From Aquanectria penicillioides (Eukaryota > Ascomycota > Sordariomycetes > Hypocreales > Nectriaceae), in the NCBI GenBank assembly GCA_003415625.1, contig PYIU01000003.1, positions 1,550,001 through 1,614,000 of the forward strand: 64,000 nucleotides of DNA, written 5' to 3'. The translations under genes and the position numbers were made by a program. The notes below the pieces were generated by a model that was not told the DNA's origin, did no database searches, and saw nothing but the letters and a program-made list of their open reading frames with translations. Within the stretch, counting starts at the first letter, position 1. Every line of letters starts with the position of its first letter. Shown here in pieces: positions 10,831 to 23,707 of this stretch.

Positions 10831-12256
10831 TGTCTGTCGCTTGCGAGTGTGCAGGGGAGAATCTAAATGGAAGAGAATCGCAGGTAGGCGACGCTGGGTG
10901 AGATACACTGAGGGCAATGACCAGCGGCGGCAACGAGGGCGGCTATGGTGAGAGTGTTGATGTGAACAACGAAGCCAGATGAGTGACGTGCAGATGGATC
11001 AGAGTGAGGGCGAGGCTGACCTATGGATGGCGCCACTTAGCTCAGAGACACAGAACCTTCCAGCGGAGGAGGGGACGGAAATTAGTGGGCGGCTCGCTGT
11101 GTGGCTACAGCTCAGCGGATTGGGATAGTGAGGTGGCACTGGGAATGGGGGGTGGCTGGTTGGCTACCGGCGCCTGGAGAATCCTGTGGGTTCCATGGTT
11201 GGTACCTCCAGAACCTACGCTTTGGCGCTTTGCATGTTGACTTGCATATGGGACTGCCCGCTTTTTGAAGTATCATTGATTGAAAGGAGGAAAAAAGCGA
11301 GCTCCATAACCCCCCCCTTGCCTTGCAATACAGGGTCCTGAATGCTCTGGTCTGTGATGCCTATTTTTATTTTCTGTTTTATATGCTTGGCGGTGTCTAG
11401 AATTAGCCCCCCCATCGTGCCCCGGCGGATGTCTAAAAGGTACCTCTCTAGCCCACGTATCTAGCGCAGGGACAAAAGTATCCTCAGGACGCTCAGCTGC
11501 AGGTGGTTGTCCTGTTGCTCGGCAAAGAACTCCCTGGCACGCCTCATCCAATCAAGGCATCAGAACCACAACAACTGGAGTGCGCGCGCCTGGCCGTCAC
11601 CACCACGACCACCGCATCCACATCTGCACTCGGTCTTCGCACTTCACGCTCACGCCCTCGCCCCAGACAACAACACCACCAACGGCTTCCCTCTGTGGTT
11701 GTGGTTCTGCTGCTGTCGCCGCGCCAGACCATGTGTCGCTTTTTTCACTGTCGGTCTTGCTGGTAGTCGAGTTGTCTTGTCTCGTCGATCCGTTCATGTC
11801 CATCGCCTTCGCTCGCTCGCTCGTCCCGGACCCACCGTTCCTGTTCATCTTGCGAGTCGCCCACGATTTCACGGCCCTTCGTTCACGCCTCTTCTTTACT
11901 CTCGCAGAACCGCATACCCCCGGCGCCCGCTGCTGAGGCAGAGACACATCCTTTTTTGTCTCGTTTTCACTAATTTCTAATCCTGCTCGCCGCGTTGACT
12001 TCGACGGCGACCGACCGCAACCGCCACCGGGGGGGGTTCTTTGTTTTCTTTCCACTCGGGTCCCCACCACGCACGCGAACAACGAACAACGACGACTAAC
12101 AAACGAAACGATATTCTCAATCGATTTCGCCGCCATTGATACTCTCCTTTCCCTTTTGCATCGACTGTCCCATGGCCTGGACACGTCGATAGCCAACACC
12201 CTCAGCGCCACCACTCTCGTCCTCTTCAACTCTCCTCTTGGACAGCAACATCCAGC
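10831..12256. other. Bidirectional promoter region (SND2 / CDC27)
   Basis: About 1.4 kb. The right half (11500-12250) is strongly pyrimidine-rich on the plus strand, as expected for a fungal promoter or 5' leader of CDC27. A long antisense frame (11597-12415) is a composition artefact. Confidence 0.6.
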
Positions 12257-14779
12257 ATGGCGCCCACACCAACGGCCATCAGTGGCCTCCTGCGACAGGT
12301 GATATACTACCACCTTGACAATTCTTCCTACGAAAACGCCCTCTTCTTCGCCGAGCGGTTGACCGCCCAGGACCCCAAGTCCAGCGAACCCCCTTACCTC
12401 TATGCGCTGTGTCACCTGCGCCTTGGCGATTCTCGATCGGCATACGACGTGAGCAAGCCCTCAGGATATCGCGGCGTCCACCTGGGATGCGCGTGGGTAT
12501 TTGCGCAAGCTTGCTTGGCTTTAGAGCGGTACAAGGATGGCATCCACGCGCTGGAAAAGGCGCGGGGACTATGGTCTTCTAGGACCTCCATGGGCAAACA
12601 TAGCGCAACCTCTCGAGCTGGTATGCCTGATGCACCCGCTGTTCTGTGTCTTCTTGGAAAGCTCCAACGTGGCTATGATGATAAGAAAAAGGCCATTAGC
12701 TGCTTCGAAGAAGCCCTGAAATTGAACCCGCTCATGTGGGATGCATTTACAGCACTCTGCGATATGGGGGTCGCTGTCCGAGTGCCCAATATATTTAAAG
12801 TCAGCGACAACCTGGTGCAGAGCTTCGATCCTGACTCAGGTTTTGCCTCGGAGCTGAGACACAGCTCGTCAAACTCTCTGGACGCTCCGCTGAAGAGGTC
12901 ACAGCGAAGTGCGATTACAGACTTGGGGAGCGATCCATTTAACACAAATGTCTCTCCAAATATTCACGACCTGACGAACGGAGATACTTTTGTGGATAGC
13001 GAAAGCACCGACTTTATGTCAAAAATTCACGCTGCTAGGTTACGGCTTGCAACCTCAACCAACAGCAATCCTGGTTCGGATGGCATGGAGACCCCCCCTG
13101 GGCCACCCGGAGATGTAGTACCAACTCGGGCTTCGAATCCCAACGACCCGCCCCTTGCTCCCCCTCGGAGGACGCGGACCGCTCAGACGATGGATCAAGG
13201 TCAGGATGCGCCACCAAGGATGAACTATCGATTGGGGTCAAAACGATCCACTAGGTCACAGGAGAAGGGACAAGATTCGGGAGCGGAATCCCTCATGGTG
13301 GATGGCCCTATCCCCTCAGCCGGTGCCACGCGCTCGACAATTCCTGCCGTGGAAAGGAAACGAACAGTGTCTGGCCATCCCGTACCACGCTCAGGAAACC
13401 CCGACGAGCCCACGACGAGACGTAGCGCAAGACTCAACATGTTTAGGCCATCAACAAAGGCCAACTCTGGGCCACAACAATAGGAGTATCAGCTGGTCGA
13501 GAGTTAAAGAAGGCTAGGCCCCAGATTTCTCGAATGGTCCGACCTGGGTCTAGCGGTTCCAATGTTGGACGTGTTGTCAGTGGAAACCGGAAGCCACTGG
13601 AAGACCCCACGCCGATATGGACCATGGAGAGATGTCGCGGACTAAAGAAGCTCCTCCGGCGCCCGTAGTACCCAAGACGACAGAACTAGACCTCCTCAAG
13701 TTGGAGGAAGCACTGAAGTGGATTCTTGATCTCACCAAGAAGCTTGCAAACGGGTACTATTCCTTCTCACAATTCCAGTGCCAGGAGAGCCTTCAAGCCC
13801 TCATGTCACTCCCCCTGGCTCATCAGAATACACCGTGGGTGCTAGCACAGATGGGCAAAGCTCACTACGAGCAAGCATCATACGCCGAGGCAGAAAAATT
13901 CTTCAGGAAGATGCGAGTGCAAGCGCCGTCTCGACTGGTGGATATGGAGGTATACTCAACAATTCTGTGGCACCTCAGGCGAGAAACTGACCTCTCATTC
14001 CTTGCCCACGAGCTCGTCGATTCAGCTTGGCACTCGCCCCAAGCCTGGTGTGCTCTGGGCAACGCTTGGTCCCTAGCCCGCGAACACGAGCAAGCCCTGA
14101 GATGCTTCAAGCGGGCGACGCAGCTGGACCCTAAATTTGCCTACGCGTTCACATTGCAAGGGCATGAACATTTCACAAACGAAGAGTACGAAAAGGCTCT
14201 CACAGCATACCGACAGGCGATTTCGGCCGATCGAAGACACTACAATGCCTACTACGGTATCGGAAGGGTCCAGGAGCGCTTAGGCGCCTATGACAAGGCG
14301 TACACGCACTTCCACGCAGCCCAGGGCATCAACCCCAATAACGCCGTGCTGATTTGCTGCATCGGAACCGTCCTCGAGAGGCAGAAACATATCATGCCGG
14401 CACTGCAAGCGTACAACAAGGCCGTAGAGCTGGCGCCTCGGGCGGCCCAGATGCGCTACAAGAAGGCTCGAGCCTTGCTTGCTGTGGGCCAGTTGGAAGG
14501 CGCACAAAAGGAATTGATGATTTTGAAGGACCTGGCACCCGATGAGGCGACAGTGCACTTCTTGCTCGGGAAATTGTATAGGAGCATGGGCGAGAAGCAG
14601 CTCTCAGTGCGGCACTTTACTATCGCTCTTGCACTGGACCCAAAGGTGAGTTTCGAACCCTGTGCCACCAATACGGCATTGGCATACTGACTGTGACGCA
14701 ATAGGAGAGCCAGCGGATCAAAGAAGCGATTGAAAGTTTTGAAGATGATGTGGCGATGGATGACTCCATGATGGCATGA
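12257..14779 (+). CDS. CDC27: Anaphase-promoting complex subunit CDC27/APC3, with two apparent frameshifts
   Basis: TPR scaffold of the APC/C ubiquitin ligase; binds activator and APC10 tails in mitosis. The first exon is 12257-14645, intron 14646-14704 (gtgagt...atag), last exon 14705-14779; about 821 residues after repair. The N-terminal TPR block (YENALFFAERLTAQDP, then KKAISCFEEALKLNPLMWDA) is followed by a Ser/Pro-rich linker. A C-terminal TPR array follows (YAEAEKFFRKMRVQAP, HEQALRCFKRATQLDPKFAY, RHYNAYYGIGRVQERLGAYD, AVELAPRAAQMRYKKARALL). The frame breaks at the G3 run 13469-13471 and again at 13611-13618. The stretch between them reads, in the shifted frame, as the conserved ELKKARPQISRMVRPGSSGS segment. 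Two added bases make the coding length an exact multiple of three. An essential gene, so a real double lesion is unlikely. Confidence 0.9.
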
Positions 14780-15737
14780 GAATCGAAGATTATTAATGGG
14801 AAGCCTCGGATCGTTTGATAAGTTATTTGTTTTTGGCATTGGAAGGCACCCCGTGGGGAATGGGGCGCGGGGGGCTTGCGCCGTCGAGGATGCTGAGGCT
14901 GTCTGCATTCAACTTCCATGCCCAGATGGAGTCGTGCTTGGGCGAAGCGGATTGACGGAGAAGGGGATGGGGCGGCGGCGCAAAGGACGAGATGACATGA
15001 GAACATGTGGCATGGCATCGGCGTTTTTCGGTACGGCCAGGTTGCGTTGACGGCTTGGACTCTGGGAGGCAAATGGAACTGCGGGCTTCTTGTGTATAGG
15101 TACCGAAGCATGCGTTGCAGCATTTGTATATTAAGTATAGCAGCGGTTTAACAGAGAAGGGCAATGGGGTTAGGGCCCTTGAAAAAAGACGAAGCCAGGG
15201 AAAAGGTACCTAGACAATGAAGAGCCGGTGGGAATGATGGGACACGAAGACTCTGCGTGTTTGTTCGCCAGCGAGTGAATGTTGGTTGTCTGGTGTTTTT
15301 GATTGTGTGTACGTACGTGTGTGGTCCGGCTGTATAGCAACGCGATGCATGGTGGGTATGAATGGACGGCGTGCGAAAGGCGGAGTGATTCTGGGTCGAG
15401 CCGGTTTCTTGAACCTGAGCTTATCAGCTGGTTTTATAGAGTTTATAGATTAAATTTCATGCGCATAGATCATATGGTGGTGAGTCACCCCGTGCGCCTG
15501 GGATGGTGATATCTCGACGACGCTATGGTAAACATGGATGTGGAGGTTGGCGCGTTTCCGCCGTGGATGAGCAGACTCATCGAACCCCGTGGCAACCTGG
15601 AGATTTTGGAACGAGAGCCGGATAGCGAACCATGGTTATGCACTTTGTTGTTGTTGTTGTTGTTGTTGTTGTTTTCATTTGTACTGGAAACCGTTGCCAC
15701 CTGGCGATCAACACTAGGTAGTGGTAGCACAATGCCC
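14780..15737. other. Intergenic, convergent 3' ends of CDC27 and GH127
   Basis: Nearly 1 kb between two stop codons. It holds the (TTG)n run near 15645-15673 and GGTACC motifs near 15100 and 15205. No gene recognised. Confidence 0.55.
15645..15673. repeat. (TTG)n microsatellite
   Basis: About ten TTG units in the intergenic space downstream of the GH127 stop codon. Confidence 0.85.
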
Positions 15738-17814
15738 TCAACCCCTCAGCATACCCACTCTCATGTGCCCGTTACCGCCTCGATTGGCCCTGAAGTAGTA
15801 CGGTATAAACACAATGTCCCGTTCCTCACTAACTAATGGGTCCTGAGCGGTCATGCCTGGCTCCTCGCCCACGCGTTTCTCCTCCCAGTCCTTCAAGATT
15901 TTCTTGTAGCATTTAGTCTTCAATGCTATGTACTCTTCGCCCGTCACCTCGCAGACACGCTGCTCTTCTTCAACCGGATCACCCTTCTTGATTACGATGT
16001 CCTTGAAGTGGTTCGTTTCCCAGGGGTTGTCCACGTCCTCAGCGCAGTATATCATCGGCCCGCGTGCTAGGGTCAAGGTGTTTTGGTTTGTGTATGGGTG
16101 AGGTGCAATGTAGCGCGTGCTGAAGTTTTGGACGTCAAGCTTGAAGGAAGAGTGTTCAGAGATGTAGTCGGGACTGAGGACGATGTAGCCCTTGGATACG
16201 CTGACATTTTCCGGCCGGGGAGCCGGGGTGATGATATATTTGCCTAGAGACCAGCCAGGCAACCGGAGTCGAATTGTTGTCTGCACAGCTTGGGGAGCCG
16301 AGACCTCAAACCCAACATCTGATTCCCATGGCCAGTTGGACTTCTGCTGAAGGGAAACCTGCTTTCCTTCGACTTCAAAAGCAAGCTTGGCAGTGGTGTA
16401 GAGATGGACATTGACGAAGGCCTCACCATCCTTGTCCCCGTAGTCCCACAGGTATCCTCCAAGGCTCCCATAAAGCCTAGCTAGATTGGGCGGGCAACAG
16501 GCGCACCAGAACCAGTCATATCGAACGCTCTTATCTGCTTCTGAGCTGGCTAGTTGGTTCACGTAGGTGAACTCCTTGCCCTCCAAATTCATGGCTGTCA
16601 TTACGTTATTGTAGAGACTCAGCTCTAAAATGTCGCCGTAGCGTCCGTCCAAGTCGACGTGAAGCAGCCGTTCGGCAAACATCATGACGGCGATGGACGC
16701 GCACGTCTCCGAGTAACAACCTCCTTCATCAGTAGATTGAGGAAGAAAATGGTCGACACCAAAACCCTCCCACTGCTTCATGGCGCCTATGCCACCCGTG
16801 ATGTACATTCTCTGGTCGACCATGTTATTCCACAGACGGGCAATGGTTTTGATCCACTCCTCCGACGCGGGCAGTTTTTGCTTCGTTGTGCGGTCCAAAT
16901 AGACAAGGTCAGTGGCGCCTGTTAAAAGATACACAGCCCGAACAGCGTGACCCTCGATGGTTTTCTGTTCCAAGATGGGCAGATGGGCTTGGTTCACCCA
17001 GAACGCACGGCTCTCGGGATAGGAATCGGGCCTAGCCCAGAAGCTATCACCGCGCTGCTCCGTCTCCCAGTCGTAATAGTGTTTGCCATTCTGTCCCTTT
17101 GGGTTTCCCCTTTCCTGGAGGAAGTATTCGGCAAGGTCGTAGGCATCTTGGCTGCCGGTCGCCGAATAGAGGCGGAACAGAGCCAGCTCAATTTCGGGGT
17201 GCCCAGGGTAGCCATGGAGTTGGGATTCGCCGGGCCCAAAAGTCTTGCGAATCAGGCTCACGTATTTTGTAATGGGTTCGAGAAGAAGATTATTCTTGTA
17301 GTAGTTTTGATGAGCGAGCGCAGCCTCAATTAGATGACCAGCGTTGTAACTTGGTAGCGTTGTCAGTTGAGCAAGGCTCGGGTCGCGTTGCGGGCGAAGC
17401 AATGACTTACAGCTCGTGCATGTCCTTTACGTTGGACCATCGTTTCCCAGGCTCAACCACAGTGTAGTGCACATTTAGGTAACCATCGTCTTGCTGAGCG
17501 CCGCGAATCATCTCAACAAGTTCGCAGATTGCCTTATCGATCTTCTCGTCATATTGCTCCTGCAATAGGTAGCAGGCAGCCTCAATCCACTTGGCAATAT
17601 CGCTGTCCCAGAATAAGTGGAACGGGACAGGCCACATGGACTTATTATCGTAGATAGGATGCCATTTAAGCTTGAAGCAATCGTAGCGACCTGTAGAACG
17701 CAGCTGCTCAAGCTGGGTGTGGATGGAGGTCTTGGCAATCGTGTTTCTCCGGATCGAGAGCAGCGATTTGCCATTGAAGGCAGACTGCGTGAAAACAGAT
17801 TGGGGATGTGACAT
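15738..17814 (-). CDS. GH127 beta-L-arabinofuranosidase (DUF1680)
   Basis: GH127 enzymes release L-arabinofuranose from beta-1,2-linked arabinooligosaccharides, using a Zn-bound Cys nucleophile. Exons 17411-17814 and 15738-17349 with a 61-base intron, 671 residues, no frame problem. The junction gives DMHELYNAGHLIEAA, a family hallmark. The active-site set is present: Glu about 349 and Cys about 351 in YSETCAS, and the cluster WFWCACCPPN with Cys about 417, 419 and 420, closely matching the spacing in bacterial HypBA1 (E338, C340, C415, C417, C418). There is no signal peptide; the protein begins MSHPQSVFTQSAFNGKSLLS, so an intracellular enzyme is likely. It is divergent from the MFS sugar transporter 1.47 kb away, which fits uptake of the disaccharide followed by cytosolic cleavage. 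Confidence 0.92.
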
Positions 17815-19282
17815 GATGGAAGTCGACGAAGCGATATCACACTGAACGTTGAGTGATGCCTAAACCAACCGCCAAAGAAGAATACGGAAGAGGAAACGAC
17901 TGATTGCGAAGTAGCATCTTCGGCCTGGAACGTCGCATGATGGATTTATCAAGCTGGAGGCACGTCAACTATCTCGGATCAGGCCCCGGATATCCCCACC
18001 CTGCAGCTATGGTTAAAAGCCTATATCTCCCGGTTCGTACGACTAGCGCTGCAGCAGAACAGAAGATCTCCCTCCCAACCCATGCTGGATACAGCCACGA
18101 TTCGGAAGCTGTAGCCGATCGGGCTGGCGCACCCGACGGTGGGGGAACGAGAAGAGTCGGGCAGGGAAGCCGATCTAGGGGAGGGATGGAAAGGTAACGT
18201 CGTTGCATAAGCGACGGCCAGTTATTGGACAGGCCGCAATGGCATGGGGAGATGGTAGCCGTATGTGAACCATCTTTTCGCCAACACCGCGATGCAAACA
18301 ACAAGAGTTACAAGGGAAGCATCACATCTTTTCCTCTTTGGAAGATAGCCATCAGCTGATGGTTGTGGACAAGGGGGAGGCCCCCTTGGACCGAAGGATG
18401 TATTAGGGCTGTTCGCTGCAATGCCGAGTGGAATTAGTTGCGAGGGATGGAAGCCGATTCGAGCGCATCAAGCATGAGCAAGAATTTGTTGATTGCAGAA
18501 AGACGGACAGAGCCTCCGATTGAAATGCATTTCGGAGCTTCTCAAGTCTATGTTGAATCGGCGTTGAGTTGTTGTGGGACTTGAGACCATTTGATCATGA
18601 TGCTAACTGGGATCACCAAATCTTGAGATTCTCGCCCAAACTGCAATTTTGAAGATGGAGGAATTTCGCCGACATTGATAACGGGATCGCACCCCATTCG
18701 TTCGCATAAAAAAATAACATGAATGGAAATCTACAGCGGGATATCAGAAGATACCTCCGCCGAGGTAATCTGGTCACTCGCGTCCTCGTTTGCAAAAGGG
18801 CCTTTCTCGCAAAACCCCAGACTTTTTTCCCCGCGAAACCTCGCATGTGCATGGTGGAGCTTGCAAGCGCAAGCAGAGTTAGCAGACATCGGTTGACATT
18901 TAGTCTATCGGCCCCTCTTTTTTAGTTGAGCTTAGGCCAATCAATGATGGTAGCGAAAACGCATCTGTTTCCAGGCTATTCCCGAACTCGTGCTCCTCTG
19001 TGTGTATCAAGGGTCAAAGATGGTGGTTTTCCCCAGAGTTCACCAGACTCGGCATCGGGGTGCGTCAGCTTTATCAGTTCGCCGAACCCGAGTAGGATCG
19101 TAGCAGTGGTTATACCGAAGAGTCGGTTCACGCATCCGGCTATATATATAAGGTCGTGTCGTGTCGCTGCAATGCTGCTACAGAAGTGAGATGCAGCAAT
19201 CTGCCCTAACCCACTCCTCCTTTGACACGTTACTTTGTCCTCGCATATTTTATACCATCAAGCATATTAGAACTCGAGAATC
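17815..19282. promoter_or_regulatory. Shared divergent promoter region of GH127 and the MFS transporter
   Basis: About 1.47 kb separating the two start codons, with no gene in between. It holds a TATA-like run before the transporter (19141-19152). A CCCCAC sequence near 17995-18000 fits the carbon-repressor consensus SYGGRG on the minus strand; one such short match can occur by chance. Confidence 0.5.
19141..19152 (+). promoter_or_regulatory. TATA-like box of the MFS transporter gene
   Basis: TATATATATAAG lies 131 bases before the ATG at 19283, a normal position for a regulated fungal promoter. Placement of transcription start is inferred. Confidence 0.5.
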
Positions 19283-21333
19283 ATGGCACCGCAAAAAGTT
19301 GTCCCGACTGATCGGGAGCTTGAGAACTTTGACTTGAACGATGCCCAAATTGTTGAACTTATCCACCGTGCGCAGGAGAGTGACGCGGCTGATCGCAAGT
19401 TGACTGTGCGCCAGGCATTGAAGAAATACAAAAAAGCTGTTTTCTGGGCCTTGTTTCTCTCTACCAGTCTGATCATGGAGGGATATGATCTAGTTATTGT
19501 TTGTCCCTTTGCCCTCCCCCTTGTCTTGTGTCGGTGATTGGGAGAATGGCAATGCTAATTGTCGTTGTGGAAATGAAAGATCACTTCCTTCTACGGCCAG
19601 ACTCAGTTCCGCCAGCGGTTTGGAGTATGGGATGAGAAGACGCAGGCAAAGCAGATTCCTCCTTCCTGGCAGTCTGGCCTTTCCAACTCATCCCTAGTGG
19701 GACAACTGGCTGGTCTCGTCGTCAACGCTTACTTCCAGGACCGATTCGGCGCTAGGTTGACTATGATGGTATTCATGGCATGGATGGCGGCCGCCATTTC
19801 AATTCCATGTTTTGCGCCGTCTTTACCCATCTTGGCCTGGGGAGAAGCCATGTGTGGTGTCTCCTGGGGTGTGTTCCAGGTAAGAGAAGGATCTCGTGAA
19901 CGTCGACTTGATGTTATATGGATCAGTTGCTAAAACCCATCGTCTTCGCAATAGACTCTCACGACAACGTATGCGTCCGAAGTTGTCCCCACCGTCCTCC
20001 GGCCCTACGTGACGGCATATGTTTGCATGTGTTGGGGTGCTGGCATCCTCCTCTCTTCGGGCGTTGTTCGCGCAGTATCGGGAGTTGAGGGCGACATGGG
20101 CTGGAGACTTCCATTCCTCCTACAGTGGGTGTGGCCGGGTCCCTTGTTTGTCGGTGCTTACTTTGCCCCTGAGTCGCCGTGGAACGCAGTCCGACGAGGC
20201 CAAGTTGATGTGGCGAGGAAAAGTCTGATGCGCCTCCGCGAAGACACCTCAGACCGAGAGGAGGAAGTGAGTGCCACGCTCGCATACATTAGACACACAA
20301 CGGCGCTCGAAGAGGCCGAGACAGACAATGCCAGCTTCCTCGAGTGCTTCAAGGGAACCAACTTGCGACGGACTGAGATTGTAAGTGCGCGCCTCATAAT
20401 TCCTTTCATAGAAGCGCAGTTTTGGCGACTCTCGGCAAAGCGAACCGAACCGTCTGGCTAATGGTTGCATCCCTTAGAACTGCGTGGTTTGGGCGGCTCA
20501 GATTCTCGGTGGCAATGCCCTCGTCGCCTACGCCGTCACCTTCCTGCAGGCAGCAGGCTTCTCGGAGATCCAGTCGCTGAACCTCAACATTTCCCTCTCG
20601 GCGTGCTACGTCATTGGAGGCATTGTCTGTTGGTTCCTGTTCCCGCATGTCGGCCGAGCGACACTTTACATGAGTGGCCTGTCGTTCATCTTCGTGTGCG
20701 ACTTGGTCATTGGCGGCCTCGGTTTCACAGAGAGCAAGAAGGCGCAGGTTGCGATTGGTGTATTGCTGGTCTTGTCGAACCTGTGCAACATGATCACCGT
20801 GGGACCCGTTTGCTATCCCATCGTGGCGGAGACGCCATCGGGCAGGTTGAGGTACAAAACGATTGTGATTGGCAGATTTGTCTATAACCTCACTGGTTTG
20901 GTTGAGCACACAATCACTCCTAGAATGATTTCAACCATGGGTAAGCAAATCGACATTTGGCGTCTGATGCTAACCCGTAGCGAACGACTTCACTTGGACA
21001 AGGAGCTGATAACTTTGATTCTTATGTTTTAGGTTGGAATTGGGGAGCCAAGGCCGGCCTCTTCTATGCGGGCACTAACCTTCTTTGTAATACCTGGTGC
21101 TGGTTCCGGCTCCCCGAGACCAAGGACCGCACCTTTGGAGAGATTGACGTTCTGTTTGACAACAAGATTCCGGCCCGCAAGTTTAAGTACACCGAAGTTG
21201 ATCGTAAGTCGTGCACAGCGGATCTGGGGTGGCGCGTGATGACCATGATGATTGCTGACACGTGATGCTAGAATTCGCCCAGCGCAGTGACGTGGTGGAG
21301 AAGCGGATGGATGACAAGGCAGAGGAAGCTTGA
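19283..21333 (+). CDS. MFS sugar transporter, maltose/alpha-glucoside permease-like
   Basis: Plasma-membrane sugar:proton symporter of the major facilitator superfamily. Six exons: 19283-19498, 19580-19879, 19955-20380, 20478-20940, 21033-21203, 21272-21333. They sum to 1638 bases, 545 residues, all junctions in frame with GT-AG introns. The N-terminus is hydrophilic, then TM1 (SLIMEGYDLVI) and FYGQTQFRQRFGV, as in fungal maltose permeases. GQLAGLVVNAYFQDRFGAR contains the signature loop; a large central loop (PESPWNAVRRGQVDVARKSL) and RLPETKDRTFGEIDVLFDNK follow the PETK-type end motif. About twelve membrane segments are expected. The exact sugar cannot be read; the neighbouring GH127 suggests an arabinose-containing disaccharide as an alternative to maltose. 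Confidence 0.88.
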
Positions 21334-22123
21334 TGCTGGTGCGGATGTGATACGGAAGTTGGAAGGGGGACTACGGGACGTGGTACAATGAACAAATGAA
21401 CAAATGGACCGTCGGTACTACGTAGGTACGTAGATGGATGCCCTCTTGCCGCAACCAAGATCTGGGGACGGCTAAAGATAGCATCATGGGCCACGTCTAA
21501 TGCGAGCACTCCCTCCCGCAACAGCCAGACCATGTCTCGAGTTAGCCGGACAGACAGTCACCTGAGGTCAAAGCTTTTGCTGAATCACGGCAACAATTCC
21601 TTTCAGAGCCGACACCTCCCTTCAAAGCGAACAATTAGCAGCCAATCATAAAGCAGGCCGCCGAAATATATCAACAATCAGTAGCTCTCCCATGCCTTCG
21701 GGCTGCCAGTTCTCCAGGGGGGGCGGGGGCGTGCAGGGGCCCGATTTTCCCTCTCAAGGCCTCTAAAGGGCGCGGCGACCAATGGCAGCGCCTTCCAGCC
21801 CTCCGTAATCCAGTCGCGCACACCTGCATCAGCCACCCCAAAGAGGCATAGCGGCGTTGCGATTTTCCAATTTTTGGCCGCCTGTTTACGCCTTGACGCT
21901 TTGGGAGTTTACTGATCTCGCTGGCCTGGTTTTACTGATTGCCAGCACATATTTATTTCTCGCCCCTCTCGCCCCCCACAGTCGCTACTTTCCCTCTCCC
22001 TCCTCCCCCTCCCACTCCAGTGCATCATAACACACACCCCCAAACGCGTTCTTTATCTACACCTCAACGCGACAACGCGGCACATCTACTTGATCTCATC
22101 AACCTTTTAATACATCCATCAAC
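21334..22123. promoter_or_regulatory. Histone H4 promoter region with CCAAT boxes
   Basis: 790 bases between the transporter stop and the H4 start. Two CCAAT boxes lie at 21642-21646 and 21779-21783, and the 100 bases before the H4 ATG are strongly pyrimidine-rich. No partner histone H3 gene is adjacent within this window. Confidence 0.5.
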
Positions 22124-22685
<562 letters not shown>

Positions 22686-23056
22686 GCGCACACTTTGCTT
22701 AGCTATTTGGGCTGGCTGCGTGAGTGTAGGAAGGGTTGCACACATGGCAGGAAGGATTGTATTTGCTTAAGGCGTTGGTGGGACTGGTCACGATATTACT
22801 GAGGCGTCATGGCAGACGACCTGTTGAAATGAATACCACAATTGATTTGAATTGGCCACTTTTATTGTTGTGCCTGTGATGTAGAGCTAGTGACTGTCCC
22901 ATCCCCAACCTGATCATACTCGCTCTGTAGTCCATGTATATCTAGTTTGTAACCTTGTTGCTCTTTCGGAAGATTAAAATACAAGATGTAACATGTTGAT
23001 GGAGTTCATTAAATTACGCAGTACATCGCTGTTGTCTTGGTATCATAATAGTAGAA
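22686..23056. other. Intergenic, convergent ends of H4 and TRAPPC2
   Basis: 370 bases of 3' sequence; AATAAA-like and T-rich runs, no gene seen. Confidence 0.5.
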
Positions 23057-23707
23057 TCACAAGTACTTCCTCCCCGCAGCTGCTACTCTGGTCCTGAACA
23101 CGGGACTCCTGAGTTCCATGTTGGCTTTGTAGAAGGGGCTCATGATGGCCTTGACCCAGTTCTCATACACCTCGGTGAAGAACATCTTGATGGCCTCCTC
23201 GGTCGCTGGGCTCGTAGGGTTGGCGCCGATGGCTGTAGATGATCTTGATGAGCCGCCCGAGGTCGGGATGATGGGCTGGTGTAGGAGGAGGAACTTGACG
23301 TTGCCGGCGGTGACGAAGCAGGAGATGTAATTGTTGAAGAATTTGTCGATGCACTTGAGGTACCTGTTTACGTAGAGGAAAGAAGAGTCAGCATCGCTGC
23401 CTGTTTTGAAATTGCCTTGCTGTCATCATGTCCTCCGGCTTCCGGGCTTGTTCCTTCCTTTGCCCGCCGCACGCCGAGTCGCAAAGGCACGCTGGATAAG
23501 CCGGAAATGCATAAAACACTTACATTTGACCATGCGACCACTGTACCTCCTCGGCGATATCCAAGCTTGAGTGTAGGATGAATTGATTCAGGTGTCTGAC
23601 CTGGTCCGAAAAGCGCGACTGACCGTCACCACCCTGCTTCGAGGTTCCGAACTCATGCTCGAAGAGGGGTTGTCCTGGCTGCCGACAATGGCAAAGTAGT
23701 AGCTCAT
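23057..23707 (-). CDS. TRS20: TRAPP complex subunit 2 (sedlin/Trs20), one apparent frameshift
   Basis: Small longin-fold subunit of the TRAPP tethering complexes in ER-Golgi traffic and autophagy. Exons 23524-23707 and 23057-23363; 163 residues after repair. It starts MSYYFAIVGSQDNPLFEHEF and continues HLNQFILHSSLDIAEEVQW; the junction gives QMYLKCIDKFFNNYISCFVT, and it ends ANMELRSPVFRTRV plus a short basic tail. As written the frame is lost after DNP because the plus-strand G run at 23666-23669 has four bases where five are needed. With that base the first exon reaches phase 2 exactly as the splice requires. Head-to-head with mL60 (357 bases between starts). Confidence 0.9.

Noticed and set aside
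11597..12415. 272-codon minus-strand frame before CDC27
   Set aside because: It is antisense to the pyrimidine-rich CDC27 leader and first codons, has biased composition and no recognisable motif.
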